DNA from: Insolitispirillum peregrinum
GTDB taxonomy: Bacteria > Pseudomonadota > Alphaproteobacteria > Rhodospirillales > Rhodospirillaceae
Strand: one strand, 5' to 3'
Assembly (NCBI RefSeq): GCF_042665255.1
Contig: NZ_JBHTCD010000052.1
Length of the DNA: 20,885 bases
Positions 1 through 6,725 of the stretch are shown piece by piece (the first letter of the stretch is position 1; every line of letters begins with the position of its first letter). The notes under the pieces were generated by a model. That model was not told the origin of the DNA and did not search any database. It saw nothing but the letters and a program-made list of their open reading frames with translations. The position numbers were made by a program, and so were the translations under genes.

Positions 1-123
1 CGCCAAGGACTTTGAAAACCTGTCCCGTATGTCGCTGGCATTCTTGCGCCTCGCCCTGATCCGGCTAATGTTGCGCAGAATTGCAAGGCATCAGAAAAAA
101 TAGGGAACTTTCCGGACGGGCTC
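1..123 (+). mobile_element. Right end of an IS5-type insertion sequence (partial)
   Basis: This is the transposase 3' end plus a probable terminal inverted repeat. Read on the minus strand, the outer end begins GAGCCCGTCCGGAAAG, resembling IS5/IS1031-group ends. It is followed outward by TAA at 124-126, which could be half of a 3-bp target duplication. The left end lies outside the window, so neither the inverted repeat nor the duplication can be confirmed here. The insertion abuts phage-like genes, fitting an accessory region. Confidence 0.55.
2..103 (+). CDS. IS5-family transposase, C-terminal fragment
   Basis: An open frame runs in from the window edge and ends at TAG 101-103, leaving 33 residues. 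The C-terminus contains KDFENLSRMSLAFLRLALIR followed by LMLRRIARHQKK. This basic, leucine-rich end matches the usual C-terminus of IS5-type DDE transposases (pattern D-W/F-E-x-L-x-R-x-x-L-A-F-L-x-L-A-x-I-R-x-M-L-R). The catalytic residues lie upstream of the window. The family call rests on this short motif; another DDE family with a similar tail is possible. The gene is truncated by the window, not visibly broken. Confidence 0.7.
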   Translation, partial: AKDFENLSRMSLAFLRLALIRLMLRRIARHQKK

Positions 124-142
124 TAAAAGCCCATCTTGCCAC

Positions 143-177
143 AGCACCGCCACTCCTTTGGGAAGCGGTGCTTTTTT
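143..177 (+). terminator. Rho-independent terminator just upstream of the first phage-like gene
   Basis: AGCACCGC (143-150) pairs with GCGGTGCT (165-172) in an 8-bp stem followed by six T. It lies only about 30 bases before the start codon at 206, with the ribosome-binding site GGAGAAAG (192-199) in between. A terminator tucked between genes in this way is common in phage structural modules and implies partial readthrough or a promoter hidden very close by. Confidence 0.75.
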
Positions 178-205
178 ATGGCCATTGTCGTGGAGAAAGA
201 ACACC

Positions 206-2206
206 ATGATCAAACTTCCTTCTCGTAATCAGCAAGCAAGCTTTATTCCTGCATCGTATCAGAACATCTCGGTTGACCGGGATGCCTTTGATCAGGGTGG
301 TTCAAGCCTTGTCGCGCTGGCAAAAGGAATTGACAATCTTGCTGATGCCGCCGACCGCATTGCATCGAAAAAGCGAAAAGAAGATGATGAGCGGAACGCG
401 ATCATTCAGGCCCTGCAGCAAAAGGACGCTGCTGACCGCGAGGCTCTTGTCGGGCCGGATCAGACGGGTTTCCTGAATCTGCAGGGAGCCGAGGCTCTCA
501 CACAGTATGATGCGGTTCAACGTGGAATGGCTGAAACCCATCAGGCTGTGCGCGAGACCCTTCCGACGGAAACCGGAAAGGCGCGCTTTGATTCTGCCTC
601 TCTGGCCATTGCCGGGCCTTTGCAAAGAATGATGGCCGCCCATTACGAAAAGCAGCGTATTTCGTCGTTCCGGGAAATTGCCGATCGGGCGCAGGACGAA
701 GCCCGTAAAACTCTGGTCAGCTTTCGGGATGATCCGGACATTGCCGAGATTGCCTGGCGATCAGGTGAAGCCGAGGCAGCCCGTGCGGCAAATCTTGATC
801 CAGATCCGGCCATGACGGCGGAAGACGCGGTTGCCACCTGGCGAAGTAAAACCCACAGCGCGATTATTGCTGATCAACTGGAAAAGGGGCAGGTGCAGGA
901 TGCCGAGGCCTATCTGCAAGCCAACAAGGGGCAAATCAGGGACGATGATTTTCAATCCGTCAGTCCGCGTGTCTCTCTGGCAATGGATCAGTACCGGGTC
1001 AATCAGGCGATTGCTCCGCTGACCACGGCGTTTGATGGCTGGAAAACGCGTATGGGGCGCTTGTCTGAGGGACCATTGCTTCCTTCGTTGCAGAGGTCAG
1101 CCGACAGGCTGATGGTCGATCAGGGAGGCGTGCAAGGGGATGGGCGTGCAGGAACCGTCACTGAATCCCAACCTGCTGCCCTGCCGCCAAGCCCATTCGC
1201 ACAAACGCAATATTACGGCATGCCGCCGTTAACTGCGGTTGAGCAGGAATACAGCGGTCTTTCCACCTCGCATCGTCTGACACCAGAACAACATTCTCTG
1301 GGGTTGGCCAGTGTGCGGCGTGCTTTTGGAAAGCACATTGTCCAGGCCCGCGAGTATCATCAAGAGGTGCTGAGTGAAAGCCACCGCTGGCTTGAAAAAG
1401 GCAACACGGTTGAGGGTCTTGCGCCGGACATGGTGCGGAGCCTGTCGCCGCGCAGCCTGAATGGTTTAAAGCGGCAACAAGACATCCATGATGGCTTGCG
1501 GGTACCGACCACCGACTTTGCAACGGCCCTGTGGCTGGGAAGCCTTCCTCCGGCGTCGTTTGCCCAGCGGGTGACACTGGAGGATCGCCCCTATCTGTCT
1601 CCGACCGCAAACCGGATCGTTGACAGTCTGCAGACATCCTTGAAAAGCAAGGATTTTTCGCAGCAAAACCGGGCGCGAGCCTATTTGTCGGTGATGAACA
1701 AAATCAATCAGGCAGCCATCATCGGCGGTACCTCGATGCGCGATCCGGCATTGCTTGAAACGCTGTACCTGCACGCTTTCCGGCAAGCCGAGGTGCAGCT
1801 GAAAGAGTATGGCAGCCTGACCGATGATCAGGCGTGGGATGCGGTTTCGCCGGTCATCATGAACCGGGTCAAAAGCCGTTTAAAAAGCGGTGGGAGCCTG
1901 AAGCCGGATGTGGATACGGTTTCATTCCATATCCTGTCCGCCGAGACGGGTGTTCCGGCGGATATGGTTCAGGCGACGTGGGAAAGTTTGATAACTCAAC
2001 CTGACCCTGACCTCAGTCTTGAAGGGATGTTTGAGCATTATCGTCGTGATCCTGCCGCCATTGCAGCCAGGGCCCTTGGATATCCGTATGAGGCTTTGCG
2101 TCCCGTGGTTTCCGATCTGCTCAAGGCGAATGTTTTGCCATCCCTTCAGACGATCATGCCCGAGTGGGAAAGGCAGGCTCCGTTAATGCCGAGCTATTGG
2201 TTTTAG
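206..2206 (+). CDS. Phage-like large structural / DNA-ejection-type protein
   Basis: 666 aa starting at ATG 206, chosen over an in-frame start at 158 because 158 lies in the terminator region and 206 has a good GGAGAAAG site 6 bases upstream. There is no signal peptide or clear membrane segment. Residues about 25-75 form a charged, coiled-coil-like stretch (KKRKEDDERNAII). The motif GFLNLQGAEAL near residue 85 resembles the 'G-x-L-x-L-x-G-x-x-A' motif seen near the N-terminus of internal virion or ejection proteins of tailed phages. The rest is mainly alpha-helical and I recognise no enzyme motif. The next gene is of the same kind and both follow terminator hairpins, a late-gene style of layout. 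Its TAG stop is also the first three bases of a dispersed palindromic repeat. The gene is clearly real; the phage ejection role is inferred from motif, size and context. It could be a domesticated remnant, since no capsid, tail or lysis genes are visible. Confidence 0.6.
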   Translation: MIKLPSRNQQASFIPASYQNISVDRDAFDQGGSSLVALAKGIDNLADAADRIASKKRKEDDERNAIIQALQQKDAADREALVGPDQTGFLNLQGAEALTQYDAVQRGMAETHQAVRETLPTETGKARFDSASLAIAGPLQRMMAAHYEKQRISSFREIADRAQDEARKTLVSFRDDPDIAEIAWRSGEAEAARAANLDPDPAMTAEDAVATWRSKTHSAIIADQLEKGQVQDAEAYLQANKGQIRDDDFQSVSPRVSLAMDQYRVNQAIAPLTTAFDGWKTRMGRLSEGPLLPSLQRSADRLMVDQGGVQGDGRAGTVTESQPAALPPSPFAQTQYYGMPPLTAVEQEYSGLSTSHRLTPEQHSLGLASVRRAFGKHIVQAREYHQEVLSESHRWLEKGNTVEGLAPDMVRSLSPRSLNGLKRQQDIHDGLRVPTTDFATALWLGSLPPASFAQRVTLEDRPYLSPTANRIVDSLQTSLKSKDFSQQNRARAYLSVMNKINQAAIIGGTSMRDPALLETLYLHAFRQAEVQLKEYGSLTDDQAWDAVSPVIMNRVKSRLKSGGSLKPDVDTVSFHILSAETGVPADMVQATWESLITQPDPDLSLEGMFEHYRRDPAAIAARALGYPYEALRPVVSDLLKANVLPSLQTIMPEWERQAPLMPSYWF

Positions 2207-2307
2207 AGCAGCGTGCGTTAAATCGGACGCAGGCACGCTGCTCCAGGCTTTTGTTCTGTCGCATTGTTTATGCGAAAACCGGTTCCCCCTTTTCGCACAA
2301 TGCTCTA
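2204..2307 (-). repeat. Dispersed palindromic repeat, copy A (MITE/REP-like)
   Basis: About 104 bp bounded by TAGAGCA (2204-2210) and TGCTCTA (2301-2307), perfect 7-bp terminal inverted repeats. Internally AGCAGCGTGCG pairs with CGCACGCTGCTC-type sequence. The core GGAACCGGTTTTCGCA, in reverse orientation here, recurs in copy B. Such elements are common between genes in alphaproteobacteria. It lies exactly at the 3' end of the upstream gene and supplies its stop codon. Confidence 0.75.
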
Positions 2308-2360
2308 GAGCAGTGAGCGCAAAGGTGGTTTCGCCTTTCCAGCCTTTCTGGTCCCTGCAC

Positions 2361-2392
2361 AGCGCCCCCTCTTACGGGGGCGCTTATTTTTT
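2361..2392 (+). terminator. Rho-independent terminator upstream of the second phage-like gene
   Basis: AGCGCCCCC (2361-2369) pairs with GGGGGCGCT (2376-2384) in a 9-bp stem with a 6-base loop, then TATTTTTT. It ends 12 bases before the ATG at 2405, leaving only a weak ribosome site (TGAGAGA). This repeats the hairpin-then-start arrangement of the gene before it. Confidence 0.8.
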
Positions 2393-2404
2393 GAGAGACA
2401 AATC

Positions 2405-3796
2405 ATGGAAAATGAAGACTTCCCATACGTTCCACCCGCTGGTGATGTCCGTTCGGATCTTGGGGTTGCTGAAGCCTCAGGAAATGATCTGGGGGAGATG
2501 CCAGCACCAGAAGGCGCAGGGGATGCATCTCCCGTCCCGATAGAAGCCACAGAGGAGGAAAAGCCCAAGGTCCAGCTCCCCCCTGAAAAGGTTAATCCTC
2601 AAGGATATGACATTTCAGAGCTTGCGCTTAATTTGCAGGTGCCAAGAGCGGTTGTGGCGAATAACCCGGAATTGGCCCGTGAGGTTCAGAATGCAATGTT
2701 CGACAGGAACGAGGAAGACGCGGGCGCCAGAACAAACCCGGTTGTTCTGCCATCTATTGATTATGGTGTTCTTGCTGAGCGATTTGGTCTTGATCGCTCT
2801 GTTGGTACGCTGTCTTCAGATAAAACAAAGGGGGTTCTTCGTTCTTTTCTGGAGTTCAGCGAGAAACCACAGGACCGCAGGCGAACAAGCGAGGCTCTCT
2901 TGCGCTCTGTCAATGAACTGTCAAAGGAAGACCCCGAACTGTCAAAGGTATTCCGGGACAAATACCTGAACTATATGGTGAATCCGGAGTGGGAACCGGG
3001 CCTCTTTCCCATGGACCCCAAGGTATCTGCCCCCCCGGCAGAGGATGATCGACTGGGGCGCTTTGCCCGTGCAAGCAGTCTTGGCGTGGGTGCCGCCGCC
3101 TTGGCCGGTGCGGAAATGGAACGCTGGGGCTTTAAGGTCGGTCCCCAAATTCTGCACGCCTTGACGCGCCCGGCCTCTTTGCCGTGGGCCGTTTATGCGG
3201 GGATTGATGAGAAGAAGAGAAGGATAATAAATGCTGAAGTGAAGCGGAGAAAGGAAACGAATCCTGCTGATACCAGAAAGCAGCTTGGTTTGCCGAAGAG
3301 CATAGAGTTTACCGGGGCCGAGAATGCGCTCAAAAGTGTTCTCTCTCTCCGCGACGCTCAAAACCTGGGTGAAGGGCTTCAAGCGGCGAGGGCAGAGATC
3401 GAGCAATTGAAATCCGCAAACCCGCAGGCTGCCAAAATCCTGGGACAAATGGTTGACGATTTTCATCGTGACCCTGCCAGAGTTCCAGCCCTTCTTGCGC
3501 AGGATGAACTCAGCGCTATTCTGGATGGTGGCTCCAGCTTTGAAAACTATGTTTCTATGGCCTCTGCTCTGGCGGATTCTGCTGTCATTTTGTCGTGGTT
3601 CTCAAGAATTCCCAACAAGAAACTCGCTGCAGGCACCGCTCTGATCTTGGCTACAGTTGGTGCGGCAGCTGCTGGTTATCGCGGGGTAAAAAAATGGCGT
3701 GAAGGAAAGGAGCGAGACTGGTATGCGAACGAGGCAGAACGGCGGCGTTTGCTGGAGTACCGTGTTGACGAACAGGGAAATCCCCGAAAGGAGTAG
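2405..3796 (+). CDS. Phage-like protein of unknown role, possible ejection/internal virion protein
   Basis: 463 aa. Residues 1-75 are acidic and proline-rich, probably disordered (many E, P, G). Residues about 68-90 (LALNLQVPRAVVANNPELAR) resemble the short 'L-x-x-x-V-P-x-x-V-x-x-N-P-E' helix-turn motif near the N-terminus of many large phage ejection or polyvalent proteins. A small-residue hydrophobic segment lies near 225-240 and a clearer one near 415-435 (LAAGTALILATVGAAAAGY), followed by a basic charged tail, so it may associate with membranes. There is no signal peptide and no enzymatic motif. It sits 198 bp after the first phage-like gene on the same strand and probably belongs to the same prophage relic. 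Its TAG stop is the first three bases of repeat copy B. The last roughly 45 bases of the gene recur twice downstream (from 4699 and 5594), trapped in the tandem Sel1 duplication. Function is uncertain. Confidence 0.6.
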   Translation: MENEDFPYVPPAGDVRSDLGVAEASGNDLGEMPAPEGAGDASPVPIEATEEEKPKVQLPPEKVNPQGYDISELALNLQVPRAVVANNPELAREVQNAMFDRNEEDAGARTNPVVLPSIDYGVLAERFGLDRSVGTLSSDKTKGVLRSFLEFSEKPQDRRRTSEALLRSVNELSKEDPELSKVFRDKYLNYMVNPEWEPGLFPMDPKVSAPPAEDDRLGRFARASSLGVGAAALAGAEMERWGFKVGPQILHALTRPASLPWAVYAGIDEKKRRIINAEVKRRKETNPADTRKQLGLPKSIEFTGAENALKSVLSLRDAQNLGEGLQAARAEIEQLKSANPQAAKILGQMVDDFHRDPARVPALLAQDELSAILDGGSSFENYVSMASALADSAVILSWFSRIPNKKLAAGTALILATVGAAAAGYRGVKKWREGKERDWYANEAERRRLLEYRVDEQGNPRKE

Positions 3797-3907
3797 AGCT
3801 GTGAGCGCAAAAGCGGGAACCGGTTTTGCGCATCATCACTACGACAGATAAAAAGGTTAGACCAGCGTGTCTGCGCCAGACTAAACGCACTCTGGTCCAG
3901 AGCCCTA
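3794..3907 (+). repeat. Dispersed palindromic repeat, copy B, between convergent genes
   Basis: This is homologous to copy A in the opposite orientation: it shares GGAACCGGTTTT, CGACAGA, and a GCGTGxCTGCG...AACGCAC arm. It begins with TAGAGC, the stop codon of the + strand phage-like gene. Its far end contains CTA at 3905-3907, which is the TAG stop of the convergent minus-strand Sel1 gene. ACCAGCGTG/CACTCTGGT-like arms give it hairpin potential, so it may act as a bidirectional terminator. Confidence 0.7.
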
Positions 3908-4546
3908 AAAAACATACGTGCATGGCGGATACCCAAAGATCGCCATGAGAACGTTTAGCCCCCAGATATTGGGGAGCCGGGTAATGTGGATTGGCGGCTG
4001 GTCTTCTGGCCGCCATGTTCTCAATTTCTTGTCCAGGGCTGATACCTGTACCCAACTTTTTATCTTGGTGTTGACAAGTCGACGAACCTTCTCTTTTGCG
4101 TCATCCTTACCATTAAGGGCTGCGGTCTTTAACCATAGGTACGCCAAGTCATAATCACTTCCTCCTGTATCAGGATACCAGTATTCATATCCCAAGGTGG
4201 CCTGTGCAGAAGGGTTGCCTGCACGGGCAGCTTTGTCTGTCCAAAAAACAGCCTCGCAGCGATCAAACTCTACCCCTTTGCCAAGGCGGTACATCCGACC
4301 GACCATTTGCTGTGCTTCCGCGTTGCCTTCTTGTGCCAAGGCCAGGAATTCCTGAAAAATGGGCTTCCAGTCGCGTGGCGGCAAGATTGCTGAAAGGGCA
4401 TCATATGCGGCCTTTGCCCGGGCGAGACGCTCTTCGGTGGTGAGGGGTGTCTCTGCTGCTGGTGGCTCGTCGGCTCTGGCGTCGATGGGAACGGCAAGGA
4501 TACCGAAACCGAACAGGAAAGAGGCAAGCAGGATAAGACGCAGCAT
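3905..4546 (-). CDS. Secreted Sel1-repeat protein, copy 1
   Basis: 213 aa from ATG 4546, the start shared by all three copies. An upstream in-frame ATG at 4612 is disfavoured because it would bury the signal peptide. Residues 1-25 are a Sec signal peptide (LILLASFLFGFGILAV core) with an A-R-A cleavage site before D26. Sel1-like helical repeats span about 72-110 (NAEAQQMVGRMYRLGKG...) and 111-146 (NPSAQATLGYEYW...AYLWLKTAALNG), with a degenerate third after them. The C-terminus ends hydrophobically in PPCTYVF and holds one of the two cysteines (C97, C209) that could form a disulfide. Sel1 proteins are usually interaction scaffolds, and a periplasmic location is expected; the partner is unknown. 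The mature protein is identical to copy 3. A G8 tract lies 15-22 bases upstream of the start. The stop codon lies in repeat B. Confidence 0.85.
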   Translation of the reverse strand: MLRLILLASFLFGFGILAVPIDARADEPPAAETPLTTEERLARAKAAYDALSAILPPRDWKPIFQEFLALAQEGNAEAQQMVGRMYRLGKGVEFDRCEAVFWTDKAARAGNPSAQATLGYEYWYPDTGGSDYDLAYLWLKTAALNGKDDAKEKVRRLVNTKIKSWVQVSALDKKLRTWRPEDQPPIHITRLPNIWGLNVLMAIFGYPPCTYVF

Positions 4547-4698
4547 GGGAGCTTCCATCATGGGGGGGGCTTGGCGCGTTGACCAGGACGAGTGTGCCCC
4601 GTCACGCGTCAAAAGGGCAAGGATGAAGGCTTTCCATTCAGATGGTTGGGGGCCTGACAGGCAAAAATGGCATCGCTGCTCTGTGCTCCGGCTTTTTA
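4547..4698. other. Shared 5' flank of Sel1 copies 1 and 2
   Basis: About 152 bp that recurs almost unchanged at 5442-5593 but is absent upstream of copy 3. On the minus strand it is the leader of Sel1 copy 1 and should hold its promoter; TTGACGCGTGAC lies about 60 bases upstream of the start but I see no convincing -10 partner. It contains a run of eight G (4562-4569) where the second copy has GGGGCAGG. I see no gene in it. Confidence 0.5.
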
Positions 4699-4743
4699 TT
4701 GCTGGAGTACCGTGTTGACGAACAGGGGAGGCCCTGAAAGGAG
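4699..4743 (+). pseudogene. Duplicated 3' end of the second phage-like gene
   Basis: The sequence from TTGCTGGAGTACCGTG onward matches 3749-3793, the last codons of the 463-aa gene, with a few substitutions near the end. The original TAG stop has become CAG. It has no reading frame of its own and is a by-product of the tandem duplication of the Sel1 gene. Confidence 0.8.
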
Positions 4744-4802
4744 CAGAGCAGTGAGTGCAAAATCACTGCGTCCGATTTAACGCACGCTGGTCCAGAGTCC
4801 TA
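4744..4802 (+). repeat. Dispersed palindromic repeat, copy C (internally deleted)
   Basis: Compared with copy D, an internal block of about 32 bp (ACAGATAAAAAGG... region) is missing, leaving both ends. The right end again provides the TAG stop (CTA at 4800-4802) of the minus-strand Sel1 gene. Confidence 0.6.
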
Positions 4803-5441
4803 AAAAACATACGTGCATGGCGGATATCCAAAGATCACCATGAGAACGTTTAGCCCCCAGATATTGGGGAGTCGGGTAATGTGGATTGGCGGCTGGTCTT
4901 CTGGCCGCCATGTTCTCAATTTCTTGTCCAGGGCTGATACCTGTACCCAACTTTTTATCTTGGTGTTTACAAGACGACGAACATCTTCTTTTGCGTCATC
5001 CTTACCATTAAGGGCTGCGGTCTTTAACCATAGGTACGCCAAGTCATAATCACTTCCTCCTGTATCAGGATACCAGTATTGATATCCTAGGGCGACCTGT
5101 GCAGAAGGGTTGCCTGCACGGGCAGCTTTGTCTGTCCAAAAAACAGCCTCGCAGCGATCAAACTCTACCCCGTCGCCAAGGCGGTACATCCGACCGACCA
5201 TTTGCTGTGCTTCCGCGTTGCCTTCTTGTGCCAGGGCCAGGAATTCTTGAAAGATCGCTTCCCAGTTGGAGATAGACAGGGATGCGGATGCCTTTTCATA
5301 TGCGGCCTTTGCCCGGGCGAGACGCTCTTCGGTGGTGAGGGGTGTTTCTGCTGCTGGTGGCTCGTCGGCTCTGGCGTCGATGGGAACGGCAAGGATACCG
5401 AAACCGAGCAGGAAAGAGGCAAGCAGGATAAGACGCAGCAT
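4800..5441 (-). CDS. Secreted Sel1-repeat protein, copy 2 (divergent)
   Basis: 213 aa from ATG 5441, with the same signal peptide (A-R-A site after residue 25) and the same Sel1 repeat layout as copies 1 and 3. It differs from them at about 17 positions. Ten of these fall within residues 49-62, where the other copies read DALSAILPPRDWKP and this copy reads EKASASLSISNWEA. The rest are scattered (K90D, A116V, T117A, E121Q, K153D, A202V and F12L). A cluster of replacements in an otherwise near-identical gene suggests recombination with a different allele, or diversification of a surface just before the first Sel1 repeat. It is presumably periplasmic and helical. The expression signal should resemble that of copy 1 because the 5' flank is shared. 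Function unknown. Confidence 0.85.
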   Translation of the reverse strand: MLRLILLASFLLGFGILAVPIDARADEPPAAETPLTTEERLARAKAAYEKASASLSISNWEAIFQEFLALAQEGNAEAQQMVGRMYRLGDGVEFDRCEAVFWTDKAARAGNPSAQVALGYQYWYPDTGGSDYDLAYLWLKTAALNGKDDAKEDVRRLVNTKIKSWVQVSALDKKLRTWRPEDQPPIHITRLPNIWGLNVLMVIFGYPPCTYVF

Positions 5442-5593
5442 GGGAGCTTCCATCATGGGGCAGGCTTGGCGCGTTGACCAGGACGAGTGTGCCCCGTCAC
5501 GCGTCAAAAGGGCAAGGATGAAGGCTTTCCATTCAGATGGTTGGGGGCCTGACAGGCAAAAATGGCATCGCTGCCCTGTGCTCCGGCTTTTTA

Positions 5594-5638
5594 TTGCTGG
5601 AGTACCGTGTTGACGAACAGGGGAGGCCCTGAAAGGAG
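5594..5638 (+). pseudogene. Second duplicated 3' end of the phage-like gene
   Basis: TTGCTGGAGTACCGTG and the following bases repeat 3749-3793 again and are almost identical to 4699-4743, with the stop again changed to CAG. It marks the start of the third tandem unit. Distances between equivalent points are 950 bp (unit 1 to 2) and 895 bp (unit 2 to 3). The difference comes from the length of the enclosed palindromic repeat. Confidence 0.8.
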
Positions 5639-5729
5639 CAGAGCCGTGAGCACAAAATCACTGCGACAGATAAAAAGGTTAGACCAGCGTGTCTGCGTCC
5701 GATTTAACGCACGCTGGTCCAGAGTCCTA
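5639..5729 (+). repeat. Dispersed palindromic repeat, copy D
   Basis: It matches copy B over CGACAGATAAAAAGGTTAG and the CCAGCGTG arm but lacks B's GGAACCGG core. CTA at its right end (5727-5729) is the stop codon of Sel1 copy 3. Confidence 0.65.
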
Positions 5730-6368
5730 AAAAACATACGTACACGGTGGATACCCAAAGATCGCCATGAGAACGTTTAGCCCCCAGATATTGGGGAGCC
5801 GGGTAATGTGGATTGGCGGCTGGTCTTCTGGCCGCCATGTTCTCAATTTCTTGTCCAGGGCTGATACCTGTACCCAACTTTTTATCTTGGTGTTGACAAG
5901 TCGACGAACTTTCTCTTTTGCGTCATCCTTACCATTAAGGGCTGCGGTCTTTAACCATAGGTACGCCAAGTCATAATCACTTCCTCCTGTATCAGGATAC
6001 CAGTATTCATATCCCAAGGTGGCCTGTGCAGAAGGATTGCCTGCACGGGCAGCTTTGTCTGTCCAAAAAACAGCCTCGCAGCGATCAAACTCTACCCCTT
6101 TGCCAAGGCGGTACATCCGACCGACCATTTGCTGTGCTTCCGCGTTGCCTTCTTGTGCCAAGGCCAGGAATTCCTGAAAAATGGGCTTCCAGTCGCGTGG
6201 CGGCAAGATTGCTGAAAGGGCATCATATGCGGCCTTTGCCCGGGCGAGACGCTCTTCGGTGGTGAGGGGTGTCTCTGCTGCTGGTGGCTCGTCGGCTCTG
6301 GCGTCGATGGGAACGGCAAGGATACCGAAACCGAACAGGAAAGAGGCAAGCAGGATAAGACGCAGCAT
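5727..6368 (-). CDS. Secreted Sel1-repeat protein, copy 3
   Basis: 213 aa from ATG 6368; the protein is identical to copy 1, and I found only two nucleotide differences between them, both synonymous. It has the signal peptide 1-25, Sel1 repeats at about 72-146, and C97 and C209. The similarity to copies 1 and 2 stops at the start codon: upstream (6369 on) the sequence is unrelated, so this copy must have different control signals. An upstream in-frame ATG at 6413 is in unique sequence and gives a less plausible signal peptide; CGGAAC 6-11 bases before ATG 6368 is a modest ribosome site. It lies downstream of tRNA-Lys but is separated from it by a strong terminator. Role unknown; likely a periplasmic interaction protein. 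Confidence 0.85.
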   Translation of the reverse strand: MLRLILLASFLFGFGILAVPIDARADEPPAAETPLTTEERLARAKAAYDALSAILPPRDWKPIFQEFLALAQEGNAEAQQMVGRMYRLGKGVEFDRCEAVFWTDKAARAGNPSAQATLGYEYWYPDTGGSDYDLAYLWLKTAALNGKDDAKEKVRRLVNTKIKSWVQVSALDKKLRTWRPEDQPPIHITRLPNIWGLNVLMAIFGYPPCTYVF

Positions 6369-6455
6369 GGATTGTTCCGTGGCGAGAGGGGGGAATGACC
6401 TCTCGGTAATCATGACAGACCACCCGCCAAGGATACAAGCGCACCCAGCGCAAAC

Positions 6456-6484
6456 AAAAAGCCCGATCTTTCGATCGGGCTTTT
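6456..6484 (-). terminator. Terminator downstream of tRNA-Lys
   Basis: GCCCGATC (6461-6468) and GATCGGGC (6473-6480) form a perfect 8-bp stem with a TTTC loop. It is flanked by A5 on one side and T4 on the other, so it can terminate in both directions. On the minus strand it follows tRNA-Lys and separates it from Sel1 copy 3. Confidence 0.85.
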
Positions 6485-6485
6485 G

Positions 6486-6505
6486 GAAGGCTTTGGTGAG
6501 CCTTC
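6486..6505 (-). other. Small hairpin after the tRNA 3' end
   Basis: GAAGGCT (6486-6492) and AGCCTTC (6499-6505) form a 7-bp stem immediately after the tRNA-Lys CCA. It probably shapes the 3' trailer for processing before the terminator. Confidence 0.5.
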
Positions 6506-6510
6506 AAAAT

Positions 6511-6586
<76 letters not shown>

Positions 6587-6725
6587 GTAGAAGATACTGC
6601 GTTGTTTTTGCAGTCTTTTCTGCGTTCACCGTTGCGCGGTGTGGGCGGTTTATACGGCCATTCCGCAGGGTTGGCAAGAGGAAAAATCACCGCCCGCAAA
6701 TTTTTTCCTGAACCCGTGATGGGGA

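Noticed and set aside
2305..2568. 87-aa minus-strand frame over the repeat and gene start
   Set aside because: It overlaps the palindromic repeat, terminator and start of the 463-aa gene and has no supporting signals.
3749..6368. Tandem units considered as a CRISPR array or a satellite
   Set aside because: The units are about 900 bp and each holds a full coding gene; there are no short regular repeats with unique spacers anywhere in the window.
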